DNA of 10,153 bases from Pinguiococcus pyrenoidosus (Eukaryota > Sar > Pinguiophyceae > Pinguiochrysidales > Pinguiochrysidaceae): assembly GCA_019677205.1 (NCBI GenBank), contig JAAMXY010001480.1, forward strand, positions 1-10,153. Direction: 5' to 3'. A program made the translations under genes and the position numbers. The notes beneath the pieces are model-generated. The model was not told the origin of the DNA. It saw nothing but the letters and a program-made list of their open reading frames with translations, and did no database searches. Shown here in pieces: positions 1 through 7,459 of this stretch (position 1 is the stretch's first letter; every line of letters begins with the position of its first letter).

Positions 1-32
1 AGCGCGTCGGGTGACCTGGTCTCTGGAGCATC
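1..32 (-). CDS. UTP10: Start of UTP10 exon 3 (partial, runs off left edge)
   Basis: After the predicted acceptor at 33/32 the minus strand reads D-A-P-E-T-R-S-P-D-A in phase 0, open to the window edge. This fits a short hydrophilic linker after the first helices of the BP28CT region; human HEATR1 also has an acidic, polar stretch at about this point. Ten codons are too few for identification on their own. The call rests on the quality of the splice sites and on the missing C-terminus. Confidence 0.6.
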
Positions 33-3000
33 CTGGACAAATGAGAAAGGAGAGAAAGAAGAAAGACAGAAAGACAGAAAGAAAGAAAGAAAGAAAGACA
101 AAGAAGATGTGAAGACGAGGAGAAGACGAGGAGAAGACGCATCAGTAAACATTGGCCATGTCAGTCCAGCCACGCGCAGTCCACCGCCTCACCTTCTGCG
201 AAAGCCAAGCGCGCATCTCCTCGGTGAGCTCGGCGAACAGAGGTGCCAGTATGGGAACGGCGATTGGGCCCAAGCCCGACGCAAGGCCAGACATTACGTG
301 CAGAAAGGACGCCCTCTTCCTCAGCGACACGCTCGCGGCTTGGTCTGACGATGAGCCTCGCACTTCGAGGCCGGAATCCGAGTACGCCCACACACGGAAC
401 CGAGAAACCATCGGAACGAGTTGTGACTCGGACAGCTTCAAGCTCATCTCCAGCATGAGCGAGCGAGTCTCTCTCTCAACGGCTTCCAGTTCGGCGGCGG
501 GTGCGGAGTCTCCATGGCCACCACGATACTCGAGCCCCTTCAGTATCAACGCTTCGATGTGGGTGGCCGTTCTTGTGTTCGGTTCGAGCGTTGATGGGAA
601 GTCTTTTTCCCTCAGCACCTCGCCGCAGAACTCCAAGACGGAGGCAACACCGTGTGATTTCTCAGCGCCCACGTCAAATACCCTGCCGAGTTGAGGAACG
701 AGGAGGCGGTGAGGCACGCGACTGCGAAGGACGCCCCGCAATCGGCTGGCGGCAGCATGATCCTTTCCCGCCCGGAGCGCTTCCTCGTCACCCTGCCCGG
801 CGAGCTGACCGAAGAAGAGTAAGGACATGATTCTCGCCAGGTAGGGATTCAGGAACTGGGGAAGCGTCTGCGTCAGCATCGCGAGACTGCTCAGGCTGGA
901 GTGCACGAGAAGCCTGATGTGGTCCGTCTGCTCGGCTGTGGCTTTGCGGCTCCCATCGCCCGTAGCCTTCAGCAACGTGTTCGCAGAGAGCTCAAGCGCC
1001 CTCAGAATGCTTGGCACGATCTTCTTCAGCTGGCGAATGGCTTTCAGCTTCGACCTGGAAATGATGGTTCCCATCAGCAGCACCATCGCGCCCTGTAACG
1101 GGGACGTTTCCAGCTCAGCAAAGCTCGCAGTCGCCCCTCGCTCATCGCCCTGCGCAGCGTCCATCAGCGCGTTGAGGACATCCGGGAGTCGGTCGACGAG
1201 CTCGAAGAATTGGGCTGCCCTGGCCGCGCCGAAGGAACGCGCCAAGACGTCCAAGGTGAAGATGGCGGTCTGCCGATCCGCGGTGGTTTCCTCTTCGCCG
1301 ACGACGATCTGAGCCAGCTCTGGGACCATGCTCATGTAGACCTCCACGTCTTCGGGAGCATGCCGCTTGCTGTGCCCTTCGGCCTCAAGCTGCGCAAGCC
1401 GTGCCTGCATCAAGGTCAGCGCCTTGCGCCGCACGGAGCCATTCGGAAGCTGCAGCAGGTCCTGGATCATGGCAACAAACGCCCTGACGGAAAGGAGCTC
1501 CTGCAGCGCAGCGACTGCGGCCATCGACGCGTGCTCCATGTCTGACAGGAACGGGACCTGCCTGCCATGTCCGGACGCATACTGGGTGATTCTCAACAGT
1601 CCGTTCGACAAATGCAGGAAATCACTCTGAAGCCTCTGGATCTCTTGCTTGTCCAGACTCCTCAGCTTCTGCTGCAGGCTGCGACTCAGGAGGTGCCTCT
1701 TCACGAAATCCAGGATGCGCAGCGATGTTTCAGCAAGCTTTTCGTCGCTTGCCGTGCCCAAGATGACGGCGGGCCGAAGGACGTACATGTCGGTGGCACT
1801 CTCGTCCGGCGTTGGTGCATCAGGACTGCAACCGTCGTCGTCGACAGTAGGGCTCCTCAGGTGCACTGATACTTCCTCGAACGCGTCTCGCGGGGCAGCG
1901 TCCTTGCCGTGATCTTCGACGCAGGTCTCCATGATCCGGAACACGCAGAACGAGAGCTTCACGAGGCTCGATACTTGCGCATGCGCACCCGTTCCGTGAG
2001 ATATGACCTCCACCAGCTGATCATCCGAGGCAGTGGCATCCGGCACCGCGGCCGCGTGTGCTGACTTGCTCGGCGGCGGTGAAGAGGCGGGGCCAATGCT
2101 CTCTGCCAAGAGGCTCAGCTGAATCACGGGCAATGTCCGCGTCGTGAGCCCCCGAAGCATGAGGTTCATGATGTCGGGCCGCCTACTCCTTGGCAGCGCG
2201 TGAGCCGCTTGCACGATCGTCAGAACAATCTCCGTAAGATCCAGCCCCGCGCGACGATCAGCCGACCTGACCGCGGGCAGGAGCCGCTCCATCACCTAAA
2301 CACCACAACGCGACTCGTCAGGACCATTGCGTCAAAAAAAAATGCATTCGCCAGGCCATCCTTTGCGCGAATCTTCTGCGATTTGTCAGACAGAAATCTC
2401 ATTTGTGGAAACCCCCATGGGTTGTTCCGTCGGGGAAATTGGCAGCATCGTTCAATGCAAAAAGTCGCGCATTGGGTGGAAAGGAGAGGAGAAGAGGGAA
2501 AGGGAGACGGTGAAAGGAAGCGAGGGGCACTCACAAACCTGCGTACCTTCTTGACGTTGTCAAAGTCATAGGGGCTCTTCGCGGAGGCGCAGCTTCGAAG
2601 TATGGGGATCGTATGCTGGATCAATCCAGCAGGGTCTACCATTGCCATCGAACTGATCAAGGCCAGTGCCGCGTTCCTGAGCGACGGAGACCCAGCCCGC
2701 TCCATGATGCTGATGCAGATGTCCAGGCAAGCGGGGCCATCCAGGCCACAGCTGGAGAGCTCCTTCGAGACTCGCCTGGCGCTTGCGTTCCACGAAGCGC
2801 TTGCCGAAGCTTCCCCCTCTCCAGCGTTCGCTTGCTGCGTGAGCAAGCCTCTGTACTGGGAGATGATGGACTGAATCAGCAGCTTGCAGGCGTACTCGGC
2901 AGCTTCACCTTCGGCGCCATCCTCGCGATCGAGCTCATTGCCAACTTGTTGGGCCGTCTCGGTGTCGGCGGCGGCCCGCTGGTGCACGATCTTGTGCAGC

Positions 3001-6000
3001 GTCTGGACCAGCAAGAAAAGAGGTGGCGCCAGGCTAATCGAGTCCCTCTCCTCCGAGGTGACGACGCTCTCGGGCTGCTTGAGGGCCAAGAGCTCGCCTA
3101 CCAGGGTGACCTTCGCAAGCCACGCCATCACTGCGTCCTTGCTGATTGGCGTCTCCGGCGCATCGCCCGTAGCCTCCTTACGCCGCTTCCTGGTGCGCGG
3201 AGTGTCTTTCCGACCCGCGAGGGGAGCATCCTCCAGGACGCCGGCAAGGAGCTTGCTCAGATCCTCGACGTAGACGGGGCAGACTCGAAGCGCCTCGTGG
3301 AGGGACTTCGCCATGTCGTCGGTACGAGAGGGCAGCCCGCCGGTGTAGAGCATCACAAGCCGTGACCAGAGTCCCTGTTGCACAGCTTTCGACGTGGCAG
3401 TCAGAAGGCCGGGTTCAGCGAGTAGCTCCAAGAAAATCGCGCACGCGCGAGGATTGGCATTCTTCTCAAGAGCTCGCCACACAGTCTGATTGCCAGACTC
3501 CTCCGGATCCTCCGCGGCAAGAGCCAATCGAAAGAGCCCCTTCAGCGCTTCAGCTTGATGCTCGCCAATGGGGGCCTCGCGGTCAACAAGCGAAGCGACG
3601 GCGCCGGCGAGGACGCGCCAGATCTCGGCGATAGGCAGCCTTCCAAGTGCGCGAAGCAATGCGCTCGCGACTCCAGCCCGTTCCGATCTGGGAAGGGAAT
3701 ACTCCACAGCCTTCAGCAGGTAGAGGAATACGACAGGGAGCTCTCCTTCATTTGGGTTGCTCCCCCGCTTCGTTCTCTTGCTTGCTCTGCCTTCCTCACC
3801 CACACTTGACATGGATTCGAGAACGGTTGCGAGCGCCCCGCCGTCCATCGAGATCTCCAGCTTCTGATCCAACAGGCTGGAACAAAACTCATCGACATCT
3901 GCGAGGGACACGGTCCGGACGCCCTGGCCGGACTCCAATGCAAGTGAAGTCTTGAGAGTGCAGCCTTCGTCACTCTCGGACCTGGACCGCTTCTGCCCTT
4001 TCGCGGTCTTGGGCTTCTTTGGCACCAGGCGTTTCAGGAGGGACGCCGTCTGCGCCAGGACAAGAATGGCAGCATCACGCAGCGCCTGCTCCGCGTCTTG
4101 CAGGGCCACCAGAATCATCGGCAAGGCGGACAGAAGGTCGCTGCCGACGTCCTCTACACGATGCACCCTGCCAGGCCCCCTCATCTCCACTTGCTTCGCC
4201 ATGCCCGACGAGATGCTCGCAGCCAAGTTCAATGCACTCACGCGTACTGCCTTCTCCTGGTGCGGTAGCGCTACAAACGCCGACACATAGGTGAGGCATC
4301 GGTTTCCAAGGCACTCGACAACGGCGACGAGATGCTTCGAGATTTCGTTGGCGGGCATCGAGGGCATGGACAGCCGGCGCATGAGCCACCCGAACACCTT
4401 CACGTGCTCATGATCTGCGTCGTCCCAGGGACCGTCTTCCAGGCCCTCTGCATCGGCGAACGCTGCTTTGATCATGGCGTACAGCACAGGACTCACTGTT
4501 GGCCAGCTCAAGGCATCGCGTGCCATGGACTCGCCCAGCCGTGGCGCCAGCGAAAGGGTCGCCTCCGTCAGGATCCATGGGCAGCTTCCTCGAAGAAGAG
4601 CGGTCTTCACCGGCTTGCTCGCGTCCCCCCGCCATACATCGGCGAGCGCCGTGAAAAGGATCCTTCGGGCCCTTGCCGTGATCAAGGCTGGCTCTGTGGA
4701 GGCCCCTTGCGCCTCATAATGCAGTCTCAGTCCGTCCAGGAGTCTCTCTCGACTCGCACTCTCCATGAGAGTGGAAGCCATGATCCCTACGACGTCTTTG
4801 CCGGCTTCGGTAGTCTCTTTCAGTTGCAAAGGGCTTTCGAAGGAGCGGAGCGTGTCCAGCACCGCGTTCTGCATCTCTCTTGCCAGCTTGGTCCGCGCCG
4901 ATGCAGCTGCCAGGCGCTTTTCCTGCCAGCTGGCCCGGCCCTCTTTCTTCTTGGTGCCTCCGGTGCTTTGCTTGAGGATGTCGGCATCGGACGTATCCCA
5001 CGGGCATTTGAGCGCGGACAAGACGTTGAAGAAGACGGACATCGCCCTCAAGGCCTCCGCAGCGTCTTCCGGTACGCGGGTGTGGTTCTCTGCTCTCTCG
5101 ACCGCGTCACGTCTGCGGATAACAGAAGTCGGCAGACATGACGAGGCCAGAAGCGCCGCGCGCGCCACAAGCGGGAAGACCTCGGCGAACTCCTCCGTGA
5201 CGTATAGCGACCCTGTAGGGAAGAACGTCGACGCCTCTGAAATCATGTTCTTGACCGCATCAGCCAGTTGGACGTGAACCATCTCGCCGCCGAAGACCGT
5301 GATCAGCTTCTCCACCACCTTTTCGTCGCACATGGCTTTCATCACCCGTCTATCGCTGTCGTCAAGTCTTCTCAACAGAGCGTCACCGTTCTCGATCAGC
5401 TCCTTTAGTTCTGAGCTTTCCCGGCCTTCTTCCAAGACGCGAAGGGCTCGTCCGACGGCTTCCAGCCTGGCATCTGCGTCTGAATGCTCCAGTGCTAGTA
5501 GGACTCCAACGCCCGACGACGGCAGCGGAATTCGCGGCGCCGCCTTCGCATTACTGCCGAACGCGTGCGAGAGCAGCTCAAGCACCCGTTTCTTCGCCTT
5601 TTCATCGGTGATCCGACCGCTGACGTCGCTGACGACGCTCTCGCTCGTGACGTCCGTCAGCGATCCTGCGCGCGGCCTCTTGTAGCCCCTTTGCGATCCG
5701 TCGTCCTCCCCATCGTCGAGCGTTTCTTCCTTTGGCGAGAGCACTTTTTCCACGGCAAGGTCCACCAGCTTTGGATAGCCCTTCGCGGCCTCTTTGAAGA
5801 CTCTGATCAAGGAGTAGCGTACGGTCGCTTCCTGACTCTCACCCTGCCTGCTTCCATTCTGTGCGGAGGCTTCTCCCTCCTCGGTTGGGAGAGTCGCAGT
5901 CTCACCTGCCTCACCTGCGCCTGCCGGCGGAGAGTCCCCCTGGATCGTCGCGTAGAAGCGCAGCAAGCCCGAGAGGAAGTAGACCACGGCACCGCCGTGG

Positions 6001-7211
6001 TCCTCTGCATTGAGGGTCAGGCGCAGCACCTTCGTGTGCAGGAGGTCCGCGATGGCAATGGAGTATCGATTGTGAAGGGTCACCGCCTCGACGGCGCGTC
6101 CCAAGATGGCAAACAGCAGCGGAGCCACGTCATGTGAGGCTCCAAGCGCGCCCAGGACGTTGCCAACGCGGGGGATCTTGAGAATGTGCCGCAGGGCGGG
6201 CAGCGGCAGAGCGTCGACGTACGCGGCTGGTCGCTGGAGGCGCAGGCCAAAGCGCAGGATGGCCAGAGCCGCCATCAAAGTCGCCTCGGGCGCCGAGGGG
6301 CACGCATTCTTCAGGACAATGATGAGAAGATTCTCTCTTGGTCCCGCAGCGAGCTCCGTAGTCTGCAGCAGGCGTGCCAATACCATGTACGCGCCGAGCT
6401 GGAGATCCGGAGCGGCCGTGAAGCCAACCGCTGCAAGAATACTGGGCAAGATCGCCCGCACGGCCGCGTCGTCGATGCGGGTGGACTTGCTTTGCCCCAC
6501 GCCCTGCTCCAAGATCTCCAACAAGCACGTGGTCCAAAAGGCGTTGTAGTGCCTCGTCCTCTCCGGCAGGCGCATGATGGCCTCTGCGTTTCCCATGGCG
6601 GCGCGACTCTCGGCCTCCCAGAACCGCTGGACGCGGTTGCAGAGGAACCGCAGCCAGTTTGCGTCTTGCAGCGCCCTGGTCACGAAGCGAGCCCGCGGCG
6701 GCGCTGCACCGGAGCGCTTGATCGGCTCCAGGAAGTAGAGCACGGAGTTCTTGATGCTGCAGATCTGGATCGCTTTGGCAAAGAGCTCGTCGTCGTGGAA
6801 GGGGAGCAAGGCCGCCACGAACGCTTGCGCGTTGAGGTCTTCGATGCGATACACGCGCACCAGGAGCTCAAGAACCTCCACCGCGAGTGGCTTGCGCAGC
6901 AGGGGACTCAAGCGTAGAAGAAATCGCTCCAACTTGGCGTCAAGCTCCTTGTTCTCCGCCTCGGTGAGCAAGGCCCGATCCAGCTTGGCGGCGCTTGCGG
7001 AAAAGAGCTCCTCTCGAAAATCCAGCAGCTTCGGGTCTGTCGTCGACAGAGACTCCAGCGCGGCCTGGGCGCCCTCCAAGACGCTCTCGGTGCTGATGTC
7101 TGCGGCGTCTTTGGCGTCGTAGAGCAAGGACGGACGGACACGTAGGTGGCGCCGCGGCAAGCCGCTCGCCTCCTTGAGCCGCTGCAGCTGGCGTTTCAGC
7201 TCGGAAGCCAT
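1..7211 (-). CDS. UTP10: UTP10/HEATR1 homologue, SSU processome HEAT-repeat protein (3' end beyond window)
   Basis: Large nucleolar scaffold of the UTP-A (t-UTP) complex, needed for early pre-18S rRNA processing and linked to RNA polymerase I transcription (family knowledge). Proposed coding segments are 7211-2547 (codons 1-1555), 2295-193 (1556-2256) and 32-1, continuing off the left edge. The start is the first ATG in the frame (7209-7211), in a near-ideal context (CACCGCCATGG). The N-terminus follows the family pattern: MASELKRQLQRL, then a SLLYDAKDAADIS block matching the usual SLLFDPKEAA. Residues about 215-375 resemble the U3snoRNP10 domain. Residues 1843-1851 (VRRKALTLM) match the conserved RKAL block. 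Residues about 2172-2256 (MSLKLSESQLVPMVSRFRVWA onset) match the start of the BP28CT domain. Most of the rest is helical, HEAT-like. Acidic or basic linkers interrupt it at about 425-460, 493-540, 1064-1082, 1143-1150 and 1334-1350; the KKPK, KRSR, KRTKR and RKRRK clusters suit nucleolar import. Yeast has about 1770 residues and human 2144, so this is a long version. Identity is from recall, without a search. Confidence 0.92.
33..192 (-). other. Predicted intron 2 of the UTP10 gene (160 bp, phase 0)
   Basis: The donor is CAGAAG|GTGAGG at 193/192, an almost perfect consensus. TACTGAT at 147-141 gives a candidate branch A at 142. The minus strand is then nearly pure pyrimidine and contains no AG dinucleotide until TTTGTCCAG|GATGC at 33/32. 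The only in-frame stop of the open frame (TGA, 144-142) falls inside this branch motif, so the apparent C-terminal tail of 16 residues (VRRWTARGWTDMANVY) would be intron translation. The protein at the donor lies near the beginning of the BP28CT region, where the family still has about 200 residues to go. That supports splicing into a further exon. No transcript evidence is available from the sequence alone. Confidence 0.75.
41..139. repeat. Purine-rich GAAA/GACA microsatellite and 11-bp tandem repeat
   Basis: From 41 to about 105 the plus strand is almost only purines, built of GAAA and GACA units, with four or five GAAA units in a row around 79-98. From 111 to 139 an 11-bp unit (AGACGAGGAGA) is repeated about 2.6 times. 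On the minus strand this is the polypyrimidine stretch between the candidate branch point and acceptor of UTP10 intron 2, so the repeat probably serves as, or has expanded within, a splicing polypyrimidine tract. Confidence 0.85.
2296..2546 (-). other. Spliceosomal intron 1 of the UTP10 gene (251 bp, phase 0)
   Basis: On the minus strand the exon ends AAG|GTACGC at 2547/2546, and the next exon begins after TTTAG|GTGATGG at 2296/2295. Joining them gives ...FDNVKK|VMERLLP..., which restores the conserved Y-x-F-x-x-V-x-K segment followed by a helix, as in UTP10 proteins. A CTGAC at 2321-2317 places a candidate branch A at 2318, 22 nt before the acceptor, a normal spacing. The minus strand is pyrimidine-rich through about 2475-2520. 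The length is not a multiple of three, so splicing is needed to reach the second exon's frame. A second possible donor (CAG|GTTTGT, 8 nt downstream) would break the frame. Confidence 0.9.
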
Positions 7212-7319
7212 GGCGGTGCTCACCAAGTCCAGACGCCAAGCTTCTCGCGGGCGCGCAGGCGCCACAGAGCGCAGAACCGAAGGATTTGCGGCGCTCCGCA
7301 CAGATCCTCGCCATACGCA

Positions 7320-7329
7320 GGATCGATCC
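7320..7329. promoter_or_regulatory. 10-bp perfect palindrome GGATCGATCC
   Basis: A self-complementary 10-mer, 109 bp upstream of the UTP10 ATG and about 130 bp upstream of the helicase ATG. It is a candidate symmetric protein-binding site; a chance occurrence is possible. Confidence 0.35.
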
Positions 7330-7342
7330 GGCGCGAGCTCGA

Positions 7343-7360
7343 GGTACTCACCGGAGTACC
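7343..7360. promoter_or_regulatory. 18-bp inverted repeat GGTACTC-ACCG-GAGTACC
   Basis: Two perfect 7-bp arms separated by 4 bp, lying near the midpoint of the divergent intergenic region. Its symmetry means it presents the same half-site to both genes. It is a candidate dimeric regulator site. No known factor is recognised. Confidence 0.4.
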
Positions 7361-7384
7361 CATCGCTAATCCGCCTCCCCGCAA

Positions 7385-7396
7385 GATCAGCTGATC
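7385..7396. promoter_or_regulatory. 12-bp perfect palindrome GATCAGCTGATC with E-box core
   Basis: A fully self-complementary 12-mer whose centre, CAGCTG, fits the E-box pattern CANNTG bound by bHLH factors in many eukaryotes. It lies 64 bp before the helicase ATG. Binding here is inference only. Confidence 0.4.
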
Positions 7397-7459
7397 CTTC
7401 GCTCCGCCAACCAAACTCAAATTCTCTCTCTTGGGTGTTTTGGCCTTGCGTCGGCCGCG

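Larger units (their letters stand above)
7212..7459. promoter_or_regulatory. Divergent intergenic region / probable bidirectional promoter
   Basis: The 248 bp between the UTP10 start (minus strand) and the helicase start (plus strand) must hold both 5' leaders and both core promoters, unless these lie inside the genes. I see no TATA box on either strand. The middle contains three perfect or spaced palindromes (7320-7329, 7343-7360, 7385-7396). A pyrimidine-rich run with CTCTCTCTT at 7424-7432 lies about 30 bp before the helicase ATG and could be an initiator or leader element. The region next to the UTP10 start is GC-rich. Transcription start sites cannot be read from sequence alone. Confidence 0.6.

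Noticed and set aside
142-2295. Separate 717-residue gene beginning at 2295
   Set aside because: It starts exactly at the intron 1 acceptor (GTG, then ATG) and continues the UTP10 protein; it is exon 2, not an independent gene.
2613-3365. 250-codon plus-strand open frame opposite UTP10
   Set aside because: It is antisense to the UTP10 coding sequence, shows no domain, and is one of many similar shadows (for example 4332-5141 and 6186-6917).
7212-7301. 30-residue upstream extension of UTP10 starting at 7301
   Set aside because: The codon at 7301-7299 is GTG, not ATG. The first true ATG is 7211-7209, with an excellent context and a family-like N-terminus.
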